Source: CAWVWD01 sp045106825
GTDB taxonomy: Bacteria > Bacteroidota > Bacteroidia > Chitinophagales > Saprospiraceae
Length of the DNA stretch: 64,000 bases
Assembly (NCBI GenBank): GCA_045106825.1
Contig: JBGCFH010000118.1
Span: 16,851-80,850 of the forward strand
Direction: 5' to 3'
Both the position numbers and the translations under genes were made by a program. The notes under the pieces were generated by a model. It was not told the DNA's origin and ran no database searches. It saw only the letters and a list, made by a program, of their open reading frames with translations. Below, one piece after another: positions 35,076-42,858 of this stretch; positions within the stretch are counted from its first letter, which is position 1; the number at the start of each line of letters is the position of its first letter.

Positions 35076-36596
35076 ATGCAAACACAAGAAAAATCTCCGA
35101 GTAATCGGGACAAGCTAAAAATTTACAATAGTTTAAGTCGAAGTAAAGAGACATTTAAGTCGATTCATGAAAACCGAGTTGGAATGTACGTTTGTGGCCC
35201 AACGGTTTACAGCGATGTACATTTAGGAAACTGTCGTACATTTACGGGTTTTGACTTGATTTATCGTTACTTGACGCACTTAGGATATAAAGTTCGCTAT
35301 GTTCGCAATATTACTGATGTTGGGCATTTGGAGAACGATGAGGACATGACTGGTGAAGATAAAATTGCTAAAAAAGCAAGACTTGAACAAATAGAACCGA
35401 TGGAAATCGTACAACGTTACACCAAAGGTTTTCATAAAGTCATGGCTCAATTAAATAATAATCCGCCAAGTATCGAACCTTCGGCAACTGGTCACATTAT
35501 TGAGCAAATCGAAATGGTTCAAAAGATTTTGGACAATGGTTATGCTTATGAGCGCAATGGTTCAGTTTATTTTAAAACGGTTCAATTTGCTGAAAAGCAC
35601 GAGGAATACGGACAAATTTCTGGTAAGAAATTAGACGATTTACGTGTCGAAACTCGTGACTTAAAGGCTCAAAGTGAGAAAGATCATCCATCAGATTTTG
35701 CGATTTGGATGAATGCGAATGAAAGTCATATCATGCGTTGGAACTCACCTTGGGGAATTGGTTTCCCAGGTTGGCATTTGGAATGTTCGGCGATGAGTAC
35801 GAAATATTTGGGCGAACATTTTGACATTCATGGTGGCGGATTGGATTTACAATTTCCACATCACGAAAACGAAGTGGCTCAAAATATCGGTTGTTGTGGA
35901 ACTGCACCTGCAAACTATTGGCTACACACGAATATGTTGACTTTTGAAGGCACAAAAATGTCGAAAAGTTTAGGCAATTCGATTTTACCTGATGAGTTAT
36001 TTACAGGTGAACATGATTTGTTATCACAGGCTTATAGTCCAATGACATTGCGTTTCTTTTTCTTGAGAACGCATTATCGTAGCGTTTGTGATTTTTCTGA
36101 TAAAGGCTTGAAAGATGCGGAAAAAGGATTTCAAAGATTGATGGCAGCGAATAAAGCGTTGCAAGATTTGGAATACATTGGCAAGGAAAAAATCAAAGAT
36201 GAAGACAAAATTATCAATGGTTTGATTGAGGATATGTCAACGCATATGAATGATGATTTTAATACGCCACGAGTTTTGGCAACTATGTTTGAATTGGTAG
36301 CAAAAGTCAATGCGTTTAAAAATCGTCAGTTGAAAATCAATAGCATCAGCAAAATAACTTTGGAACGTTTACAAACGACTTTCAAATCGTTTATTGAAGA
36401 TGTTTTTGGCTTACAAGTCGAAGAAGCGAATAACGACGAAGTGATGGATAATGTTTTAAATATTTTGATTGAAATGCGAAAAGCGGCTCGTGCGAATAAA
36501 GATTGGGCAATGTCTGATAAAATTCGTGATGAGTTGATGGCTGCTGGAATTCAGTTGAAAGATGGAAAAGATGGAACGAGCTGGAGTTTAGTTTAA
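35076..36596 (+). CDS. cysS: Cysteinyl-tRNA synthetase
   Basis: 506-residue class I synthetase charging tRNA(Cys). HIGH-type motif in YVCGPTVYSDVHLGNCRTF (HLGN), zinc-ligand Cys/His residues in CGP, GWHLECSAMS and FPHHENEVAQ, and the KMSKSLGN signature. The C-terminal anticodon-binding part (RKAARANKDWAMSDKIRDEL) is complete. Family members usually begin close to LKIYNSLSR; the 13 residues before it (MQTQEKSPSNRDK) are an extension partly encoded by a REP-like palindrome (35094-35109), so its true start could be further in. It lies 2.5 kb past the met cluster. Confidence 0.96.
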   Translation: MQTQEKSPSNRDKLKIYNSLSRSKETFKSIHENRVGMYVCGPTVYSDVHLGNCRTFTGFDLIYRYLTHLGYKVRYVRNITDVGHLENDEDMTGEDKIAKKARLEQIEPMEIVQRYTKGFHKVMAQLNNNPPSIEPSATGHIIEQIEMVQKILDNGYAYERNGSVYFKTVQFAEKHEEYGQISGKKLDDLRVETRDLKAQSEKDHPSDFAIWMNANESHIMRWNSPWGIGFPGWHLECSAMSTKYLGEHFDIHGGGLDLQFPHHENEVAQNIGCCGTAPANYWLHTNMLTFEGTKMSKSLGNSILPDELFTGEHDLLSQAYSPMTLRFFFLRTHYRSVCDFSDKGLKDAEKGFQRLMAANKALQDLEYIGKEKIKDEDKIINGLIEDMSTHMNDDFNTPRVLATMFELVAKVNAFKNRQLKINSISKITLERLQTTFKSFIEDVFGLQVEEANNDEVMDNVLNILIEMRKAARANKDWAMSDKIRDELMAAGIQLKDGKDGTSWSLV

Positions 36597-36644
36597 TTTT
36601 TGAAACACATAGGAACATAGAACACATAGTTTTTATTAATTTTG

Positions 36645-36698
36645 AACCTGTTAGTGAGATTTTCTTTGAAAATTGCTGTCTAACAGGTTTTGTTTTTT
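36645..36698 (+). terminator. Terminator after cysS
   Basis: AACCTGTTAG (36645-36654) pairs with CTAACAGGTT (36680-36689), followed by TTGTTTTTT. Ten-bp stem with a 25-nt loop, 49 bp past the stop codon. Confidence 0.65.
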
Positions 36699-36735
36699 AT
36701 AACTTAGCTTGAAAATTCAATAAAATCTTTTCAAT

Positions 36736-37863
36736 ATGATTGAAGAAATCCGCATTAAAAATTTTAAGTCGGTTCAAAAACTAAAATTTGAACTCGGACG
36801 TATCAATGTCATTATTGGTGCGAATGGTAGCGGAAAAAGTAATCTGTTGGAAGCGATTACGATGGGAAGTATTGGACTTTCTGACAAAGTAGATTTGGCA
36901 TTATTGAATTTGAGAGGTGTTCGTGTGACTGATTCTGTTTATATGCGTTCTGCTTTTAAAAAAGAAAATACAGAGAAAGATGTGGAAATTGATTTTAAAA
37001 TAAATAAAAAAGGATTAAACTTCAAATTTTACCACAATAACAAACCGTTTTCTAAGTGGATGATTAAACTTAAAATACCTACACTTAAAGGTAAAACATT
37101 TATGGATAGTACTGATGGTGAAAATATTGTTATTGATGCTATAAATTTTTTTAGAGGTCATCCTGATACTAAGCAGTTTACCATTAATTCAAAAGAAGAA
37201 TTATCTTTAAAAGATTTCCTAATCTACGCACCCGAAAACCTACAACTCCGAAATTTTCATTCAGAAACACAAGTAGAACCGTTAGGAACACATGGCGAAG
37301 GTTTGTTTCGATTATTGCAAGTCATTGCACATGAAAAACCTGAGCATCTGAAAGTTATTCGGGAGAAAATGCAGTTGATGGATTGGTTTGAGGATTTGGA
37401 TATTCCGACTAATTTATTTGCAACAGAACGAAGATTGCGTGTAAAAGATAGGTTTTTAGCAGAAGATTTGGCGTATTTTGACCAACGAAGTGCGAATGAA
37501 GGTTTTTTGTATTTGTTGTTTTATGTTACGCTTTTTGTGAGCGATTATACACCAAAATTCTTTGCAATTGATAATTTAGATAATGCATTGAATCCGAAAT
37601 TGTGTCGAAAGTTGATGACAATTTTGGTAGAATTAGCGAAAAAATTTGATAAGCAAGTGATTTTCACGACACATAATCCTGCGGTTTTAGATGGCTTAAA
37701 TTTGAATGATGACGAACAACGATTATTTATTATTCAAAGAAATCTTGATGGACACACAAAAATCAATCGAGTTAAGAAAAAATCGGAATTGAATGGTTCT
37801 TCTGTTCGTTTGTCTGAACAGTTTTTGAGAGGTTATTTGGGCGGTTTGCCGAAGCATTTTTGA
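36736..37863 (+). CDS. AAA-family ATPase of the RecF/SMC-like (OLD-type) class
   Basis: 375 residues. N-terminal MIEEIRIKNFKSVQKLKFEL leads into the Walker A GANGSGKS (28-35), the usual start of SMC/RecF/AAA_21 ATPases. The middle is an arm or insertion domain. The ATPase resumes with FFAIDNLDNALNP (Walker B; Asp279 followed by Asn280 where most relatives have Glu) and VIFTTHNPAVLDGLN (H-loop His313). It lies 102 bp before a TOPRIM-like gene on the same strand. This pairing occurs in defence systems such as AbiL, PARIS and two-gene OLD proteins, in which the ATPase senses phage and controls the nuclease. The role is inferred. Confidence 0.85.
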   Translation: MIEEIRIKNFKSVQKLKFELGRINVIIGANGSGKSNLLEAITMGSIGLSDKVDLALLNLRGVRVTDSVYMRSAFKKENTEKDVEIDFKINKKGLNFKFYHNNKPFSKWMIKLKIPTLKGKTFMDSTDGENIVIDAINFFRGHPDTKQFTINSKEELSLKDFLIYAPENLQLRNFHSETQVEPLGTHGEGLFRLLQVIAHEKPEHLKVIREKMQLMDWFEDLDIPTNLFATERRLRVKDRFLAEDLAYFDQRSANEGFLYLLFYVTLFVSDYTPKFFAIDNLDNALNPKLCRKLMTILVELAKKFDKQVIFTTHNPAVLDGLNLNDDEQRLFIIQRNLDGHTKINRVKKKSELNGSSVRLSEQFLRGYLGGLPKHF

Positions 37864-37965
37864 TTGAATTATGAATTATTGACGTTCTAACGTAGTAATT
37901 TTGTTTATAATGTTTCAATTCAAAACGATAAATAATTTATATTTCATCATTTATAATTTAAAATA

Positions 37966-38667
37966 ATGGCTCGTTTCGGTTTAATCACAGAAGGTATTAC
38001 TGACCAAATTGTAATTGAATATATTTTGGCTGGATTTTATAATTCCGCAGATATTCAAGTCGATGCATTGCAACCTTTACGTGATGAAACAGATGAAAAC
38101 TTGGCACAAAATTCAGGGAACTGGCATAAGGTTTTTGAATATTGTCAAGCGAAAGAGTTTGAAGAAGCATTAGAAGAAAATGGAAATGAATATTTTTTGA
38201 TTATTCAGATTGATACCGACATTTTTGATGGAGAAAGTGTTGGCGATAAATATCAAGTTCAAATTAGAAACGAACAAAATCAATATTTATCAACAGAAGT
38301 AATTATTAAAAACACAGTTGATAAATTCATAGAATTAATTGGAAAGCAAATTTATACAAAATACCAAAATCAGATTATTTTTGCAATTTCCGTTCAATCA
38401 ATTGAATGTTGGCTTTTGCCAATTTATTATACAAACAAAAAGAAATCAGAAGAAGCAAACTGTTTGAATAAGCTCAATCAGGAATTAAGAAAGCAAGAAA
38501 AATTTACGATTTCAAAAAAGAATCCAACGTATTATCGTGAAATTGCTAAGAAATATCGAAAAGCTAAAACCTTAAAAATTGGTTATTCTAATCAAGTTTC
38601 ATTTGAGGTTTTTATCAATGATTTAATACAACGAAATATAGTAATTGAACAAGAAGACGATTGGTAA
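37966..38667 (+). CDS. TOPRIM/DUF4276-like protein paired with the ATPase
   Basis: 233 residues, soluble. N-terminal FGLITEGITDQIVIEYIL has the Glu of a TOPRIM motif (Glu9; Asp13 nearby), and FLIIQIDTDIFD has the DxD (Asp83, Asp85). AISVQSIECWLLPIYY resembles the conserved C-terminal strand-helix of RloB/DUF4276-type proteins. A basic region follows (RKQEKFTISKKNPTYYREIA). TOPRIM nucleases of this kind are effectors paired with an AAA ATPase. Metal-dependent DNA or RNA cleavage is expected but unproven; the family is assigned from motifs only. Confidence 0.75.
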   Translation: MARFGLITEGITDQIVIEYILAGFYNSADIQVDALQPLRDETDENLAQNSGNWHKVFEYCQAKEFEEALEENGNEYFLIIQIDTDIFDGESVGDKYQVQIRNEQNQYLSTEVIIKNTVDKFIELIGKQIYTKYQNQIIFAISVQSIECWLLPIYYTNKKKSEEANCLNKLNQELRKQEKFTISKKNPTYYREIAKKYRKAKTLKIGYSNQVSFEVFINDLIQRNIVIEQEDDW

Positions 38668-38693
38668 ACAACACAAGCTACAAAACACAACAA

Positions 38694-38834
38694 ATGAGTG
38701 TACTTTCAAAAACAGCCTCTTACGCCAAAGTAGGTTTCAAATTCGTGATGCGAATTGTCTTACCTTTTACCTCAGGTATTTTATATCGAAGTTATTTAGC
38801 AATTATAACTTTCCTTTTTTCCTTATTTTGTTGA
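38694..38834 (+). CDS. Possible 46-residue membrane peptide downstream of the ATPase/TOPRIM pair
   Basis: Starts 26 bp after the TOPRIM-like stop codon: MSVLSKTASYAKVGFKFVMR, then a hydrophobic stretch (SYLAIITFLFSLFC) and a stop. One transmembrane helix with a basic N-terminus is the shape of small toxins and of many chance ORFs. No family recognised, no start signal. Could instead be a remnant of a longer gene. Confidence 0.3.
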   Translation: MSVLSKTASYAKVGFKFVMRIVLPFTSGILYRSYLAIITFLFSLFC

Positions 38835-38871
38835 TGGTATTAACCTAATGTCAATTCATTAAAATTAACAA

Positions 38872-39606
38872 CTACTTTCCAACTTCTGATGGATTTTTTC
38901 CGTAATGTTGTTTAAAAGCATAAGAGAAATATGCCAAACTACGAAAGCCCGTTTTTGTCGCAATATCACTGGCAGAACCAGCTTTTTGTTCTAATAATTG
39001 ATATGCATATTCTAATCGAAATGTACGAATATATTCATTGGCAGAAAATCCAGTTATCTTTTTAATTTTTCGTTGAAAGGTAGATTTTCCTAAAAACATA
39101 GTTTTCGCCAATTGCTCCACCGTTAAATTAGTATCAGCTAAACATTCTAACATTTTAGACTTCAAATCCTCCACAAAAATATTTTCTTTAGAATCAACTT
39201 TTATCGGATTAATTAAAGTTGCTTTAGCTTGTTTCGGATAGATTTTAATCAAATTTTGAACCTTGAAAAGTAATTCTTTGGTGTCAAATGGTTTGGTGAT
39301 ATAATCATTCGCTCCGTATTCCAAACCTTTATATTTAGCATCTTGCAACGTATTTGCAGTCACCATAATGACTGGCGTAATTTCCGTTTGTGGATTTTCT
39401 TTGATGCGTTTCAAAAACTCAAATCCATCCATTTCAGGCATCATCACATCTGAAACAATGATATTTGGTGCGATTTCATCTAACAACTTTAAGGCTTCAA
39501 CGCCATTTGTTGCTGTGATGACTTCAAAGCCTTTGAACTCAAAAATATCAACTAAGGTTTCCCTAAGATTTTTATCATCTTCTAAAAGTAGTATTGTATT
39601 GCTCAT
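38872..39606 (-). CDS. Response regulator with AraC-type DNA-binding domain
   Basis: 244 residues. Receiver domain 1-120: acidic pair Glu9-Asp10-Asp11, phospho-acceptor Asp53 in IIVSDVMMPEMDG, Thr in VMVTAN-type strand, Lys in YITKPF. After a linker, an AraC-family HTH (SKMLECLADTNLTVEQLAKTM, KITGFSANEYIRTFRLEYAY, DIATKTGFRSLAYFSYAFKQ, ending HYGKNPSEV). Receiver-AraC proteins activate transcription after phosphorylation. No sensor kinase is adjacent, so its input is unknown; in many Bacteroidota this arrangement is the detached C-terminal half of a hybrid two-component system. Confidence 0.93.
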   Translation of the reverse strand: MSNTILLLEDDKNLRETLVDIFEFKGFEVITATNGVEALKLLDEIAPNIIVSDVMMPEMDGFEFLKRIKENPQTEITPVIMVTANTLQDAKYKGLEYGANDYITKPFDTKELLFKVQNLIKIYPKQAKATLINPIKVDSKENIFVEDLKSKMLECLADTNLTVEQLAKTMFLGKSTFQRKIKKITGFSANEYIRTFRLEYAYQLLEQKAGSASDIATKTGFRSLAYFSYAFKQHYGKNPSEVGK

Positions 39607-39693
39607 TTTTTTAGTTTAAGTAGTTTGATGGTTTGAGTAGTTTCAGTAATTTTGTAACAATGTAGAACTATTGAAACTACAAAGTTACTTAAA

Positions 39694-39715
39694 TCCCGAG
39701 GTTTCGGGACAGGCT
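39694..39715. repeat. REP-like palindrome, CCCGAGGTTTCGGGACAGGCT
   Basis: TCCCGAGGTTTCGGGACAGGC is the best copy of a short palindrome found also at 5578, 5671, 19195, 28174, 32637 and 35094. Here it lies 15 bp before aroQ, in the divergent gap with the response regulator. Confidence 0.65.
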
Positions 39716-39729
39716 ACAAAACTAATACA

Positions 39730-40146
39730 ATGAAAATAATTATTATTAATGGCCCAAATCTCAATCTTTTGGGCAAAAGACAACCAGAAATTTACGGTTC
39801 TCAGACTTTTAAAGATTTTTTTAAAACATTAAAATCAAATTTTCAAAGCCTTGATTTAGAATATTTTCAATCGAATCATGAAGGCGAGTTGATTGATAAA
39901 CTGCATGAAGTCGGTTTTTCTTATGATGGAATTATCGTCAATTTCGGTGCTTATACACATACTTCGATTGCGTTAATGGATGCGATTTCGAGTATCGAAA
40001 CACCAGTTGTCGAAGTTCATATTTCAAATATTCACGCAAGAGAAAGTTTCCGTTTGCACTCTTATACTGGAACTGTTGCAAAAGGGGTGATTACTGGTTT
40101 AGGATTGAAAGGTTATGAGTTAGCATTGATGTATTTTACAAAGTAA
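39730..40146 (+). CDS. aroQ: 3-dehydroquinate dehydratase, type II
   Basis: 138-residue shikimate-pathway enzyme (dodecameric type II). Start MKIIIINGPNLNLLGKRQPE with Arg17 and Tyr22 of the flexible lid, NFGAYTHTSIALMDAI with the Asn of the active site, and EVHISNIHARESFRLHS with the catalytic His. All key residues are present. It stands alone, downstream of a REP-like palindrome, and its last 11 bp overlap the 3' end of the convergent frameshifted gene. Confidence 0.96.
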   Translation: MKIIIINGPNLNLLGKRQPEIYGSQTFKDFFKTLKSNFQSLDLEYFQSNHEGELIDKLHEVGFSYDGIIVNFGAYTHTSIALMDAISSIETPVVEVHISNIHARESFRLHSYTGTVAKGVITGLGLKGYELALMYFTK

Positions 40147-41027
40147 TATCGTAGTTCAGTTCAATAATAATATTGAATGATTCTAATTTTTTAAAAACCG
40201 TATTCATACTACGACGAGTTTCTAACTCTCCTAAATCTGCCGATGATTTAAATATTGTACGAATGTCTTTATCGTTTTTGGTTTTAAAATAATTTTATCA
40301 ATATGATTGCCTTCGATAGATTTATTAATCAAAGCACCTCCTTCAATTTGATAAAAGTATTGAAACACTAATTTTTCACCAATTACAACGACTGAAAATT
40401 TATTTTGAAGGTCAAAAACATCAATAAAAATCGTTTTATTTGTCCTTGCTTTAATTTTAATATTTGTCAAAAAATCAATTGTTGAAAAATTCTTAGATTT
40501 GTAAGTAATGACTTCCGTTTTATCCGACAATTGGCAATTATCATAAAATTCCAAATTCATTAGTTCTTGAATTACATCTATTAAAATTGGCAAATCGACA
40601 GCGTTTTCCAGTAGAATTGTTTCGTTTAAAATATTTACGGTTGTTTTATTTTCTTCCACTTGAATTTTCAAATCCAAATAATCTTCATCATCAATAAGAA
40701 CCGTTCGATTATCTTTATCTTTTTCATAAATATACATAATCCGCTTCTCGTCAATAAGAATTCGTTCTAATTTAGATTTATCAACTGTTGGAAAAAAATA
40801 GCCAATATTGCATAACCAACAAACGACGTGATTAAAAGTATATAAAACGGAACTGATGAAATCATCTGATACATTAGTAAAGAACCTAATATTAACATGA
40901 CAAAAACACGCAATAACCACGATAAATCACTTTTAGAAACTAACATCTGTTTTTGATTTGCCAAAACTTGTATTTCTCCTGCAACTGTTCGACTAACTTG
41001 AGATTTGTATGATGTTGGTTTATTCAT
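40136..41027 (-). pseudogene. Frameshifted two-TM membrane-protein gene (two homopolymer shifts)
   Basis: Three overlapping frames on the minus strand join into one protein if a base is added at two runs. Frame 1 (from 41027) gives MNKPTSYKSQVSRTVAGEIQ and a pair of TM segments (LRVFVMLILGSLLMYQMI; FYILLITSFVGYAILAIFF). Frame 2 takes over at a T7 run (40792-40798, plus-strand A7) with PTVDKSKLERILIDEKRIMY and on to KIILKPK. Frame 3 takes over at an A5 run near 40284-40292 with NDKDIRTIFKSSADLGELET, ending NIIIELNYDITL. One added base at each site makes 894 nt, a clean 297-residue ORF. Likely real sequence errors, gene decay or slippage. No family recognised; a TM anchor with a cytoplasmic sensing/enzymatic part. 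Confidence 0.7.
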
Positions 41028-41265
41028 TTTTTAATAAATCCAATAATTCTTATTTGACTAAGAAAATGGAAATCTGTGTTCAAATTTATTTTTCTAATTT
41101 TGGAATAACCAGATTACTTTATAAAGCTATGAAAAATAAGGATAAACGAATCAAAAAAATTATGTATTTGATTCATTTACTTTATTTATAGTTATAGCTA
41201 TATTTCGTTGATAACTTTTATTAAAGAAATAAGCAACAATGAATTGACAAAAAAACGTTAAATTA

Positions 41266-41871
41266 GTGATTGAATATTTAATTAAAACTGTTGAAAAAAC
41301 TTTAACTAAACTATTTCAAACATTGAATAAACAAACTGTATTTAAAATTGGTTTTTGGTCGTTATTCCTATTTGGTTCTATAACTTTAGTAAGTTGTCGC
41401 CCACAACAAACAACTACTGGTAGTAAAAAACCCAAAACAGATGTTAAAGAGACTCGTACTTTTTGGAAGGTACGAGGCACAGTAGAAATCAAAGAAAACC
41501 CAAATTACACCAGCGTATTTCAAAAAGCAATCAAAAAGCGTCGTCCGATTTTTATTAGTTTTTACTCCAACTGGTGCGAGGTTTGTCCGCATATGAATGA
41601 AGAAATGATAAAAAAACAACCGATTATTGGTTATTTAGAAGACGAATTTGTGAGTTTTTTGGTAAATGCAGAAACGACTGAAGGTTACAAATTAGCAACG
41701 GAATATAGTATTGCAGCGTATCCAACTATTCTATTTCTTAATTCTGAAGGAGAAGAAATTAGTCGATATATTGGTTTGGCGGATGACTACAAAGTGATGC
41801 AAATGGCAAAATCAGCGGTATTAGCAGAAGATAAATTTCAAAAGCTGAAAGAAAAACAAAATAAAAAGTAA
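41266..41871 (+). CDS. Thioredoxin-fold lipoprotein with WCEVC motif
   Basis: 201 residues, GTG start. A long N-terminal basic stretch precedes the hydrophobic signal GFWSLFLFGSITLVSC, with the lipid-bearing Cys44. The thioredoxin domain follows: PIFISFYSNWCEVCPHM with Cys104 and Cys107, AAYPTILFLNSEGEEISRYI with the cis-Pro (YP). The CxxC with Glu-Val between the Cys is unusual compared with CGPC or CAPC and suggests altered redox potential or chaperone-like use. It is 85 bp ahead of a second thioredoxin lipoprotein, probably co-transcribed. Periplasmic thiol-disulfide exchange is inferred. A later Met could be the start if the signal peptide is shorter. Confidence 0.87.
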   Translation: MIEYLIKTVEKTLTKLFQTLNKQTVFKIGFWSLFLFGSITLVSCRPQQTTTGSKKPKTDVKETRTFWKVRGTVEIKENPNYTSVFQKAIKKRRPIFISFYSNWCEVCPHMNEEMIKKQPIIGYLEDEFVSFLVNAETTEGYKLATEYSIAAYPTILFLNSEGEEISRYIGLADDYKVMQMAKSAVLAEDKFQKLKEKQNKK

Positions 41872-41955
41872 CACATTGTTATAATTGATTGGCAAGGATT
41901 TTGAAAATTGTATAATGAACACAAACACTATTTATAAATATATAACAAAAACACT

Positions 41956-42417
41956 ATGAAACGATTATCTTTTTTAATGACAATGGCTGTTTTGCTATTT
42001 GTTGCCAGTTGTACGCCTTCAGGATCAGCGAATAAACCGAAAGAAAAGGTTGGAATTAAGTTCGTGGAAGGAAAAACGTATGAAGCAATTTTGGCGAAAG
42101 CCCAACAACAAGGAAAACCTGTATTAATTGATTTTTATACAACTTGGTGTGCGCCGTGCAAATGGTTAGAACAAGATGTTTTTGCCATTCCTCACGTATC
42201 AGAATATTACAATCAAAATGTGATTAATTATAAAGTAAATGCCGAAGATTTTGACGGTGTTGCTTTGGCTCAACAATATGAAGGTGGTGCTTATCCAACA
42301 TTAGTTTATATCACTCAAGATGGCGATTTTATCCGTAAACATGAAGGTACAACAACGGCTTCGAGCTTTATGGAATGGGGAAAAGAGGCTGTTGTGCAGA
42401 ATAATAGAGTGAGGTAA
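41956..42417 (+). CDS. Thioredoxin-family lipoprotein
   Basis: 153 residues, lipoprotein signal MKRLSFLMTMAVLLFVASC with Cys19, then a thioredoxin domain with PVLIDFYTTWCAPCKWL (Cys65, Cys68) and GAYPTLVYITQDGDF with the cis-Pro. WCAPC is the active site of TlpA/ResA-like and thiol-disulfide interchange proteins. It pairs with the upstream WCEVC protein and the operon ends in a strong terminator. Outer-membrane or periplasmic anchoring is predicted; partner proteins are unknown. Confidence 0.92.
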   Translation: MKRLSFLMTMAVLLFVASCTPSGSANKPKEKVGIKFVEGKTYEAILAKAQQQGKPVLIDFYTTWCAPCKWLEQDVFAIPHVSEYYNQNVINYKVNAEDFDGVALAQQYEGGAYPTLVYITQDGDFIRKHEGTTTASSFMEWGKEAVVQNNRVR

Positions 42418-42467
42418 AAAACGGTCAACGGACGCTTCGCTTGACGAAAGAAAAATAAAAACTATAC

Positions 42468-42506
42468 AACAAAAAAAGTCGAGTAAATCCTCGACTTTTT
42501 TTGTTG
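42468..42506 (+). terminator. Strong terminator of the thioredoxin lipoprotein operon
   Basis: CAACAAAAAAAGTCGAG-TAAATC-CTCGACTTTTTTTGTTG: a 17-bp stem with a 6-nt loop and a T-rich 3' arm. Confidence 0.92.
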
Positions 42507-42522
42507 TAAGTTATTGATAATC

Positions 42523-42845
42523 AGACCTGACAGGTTTTGAAAACTTACCGTACCCATATTAGGAAAAGTTGAAATTATGGTGTCATAGCTACGCTATTTT
42601 GTAGCATAATGACCATGATTTTCTACAGACAGCACCAGAGCTAACGCTCTTATTACATTAATTTTCTATCAAAATACGATAAAAGAGCGTTAGCTCTGGT
42701 GCTGTCTGTAGAAAATGGTATCCTAAGATCTACAGAGTAGCGTAGCTACGACACCATTTATCAATCATTTTCCATAATATTTTTATAAAAATTTACCATT
42801 GCCCATCTGTATAGGTACGGTAGGTTTTGAAAACCTGTCAGGTCT
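42523..42845. repeat. Nested palindromic element of 320 bp
   Basis: Three inverted-repeat pairs are nested. Outer: AGACCTGACAGGTTTTGAAAAC with GGTTTTGAAAACCTGTCAGG. Middle: GGTGTCATAGCTACGCTATT with AGTAGCGTAGCTACGACACC. Inner: TTCTACAGACAGCACCAGAG and AGCTAACGCTCTT with AAGAGCGTTAGCTCTGGTGC. No ORF. The outer unit is itself palindromic and a shorter cousin is at 63898. It could extrude as a large cruciform, or be a MITE or several insertions piled up. It lies between convergent operons. Confidence 0.75.
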
Positions 42846-42858
42846 TTACGAATATACC

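Noticed and set aside
40748..40810. Programmed -1 frameshifting as the sole explanation for the split membrane-protein gene
   Set aside because: The site T TTT TTC fits, but a second homopolymer disruption further on needs an extra base as well, so decay or sequence error is simpler.
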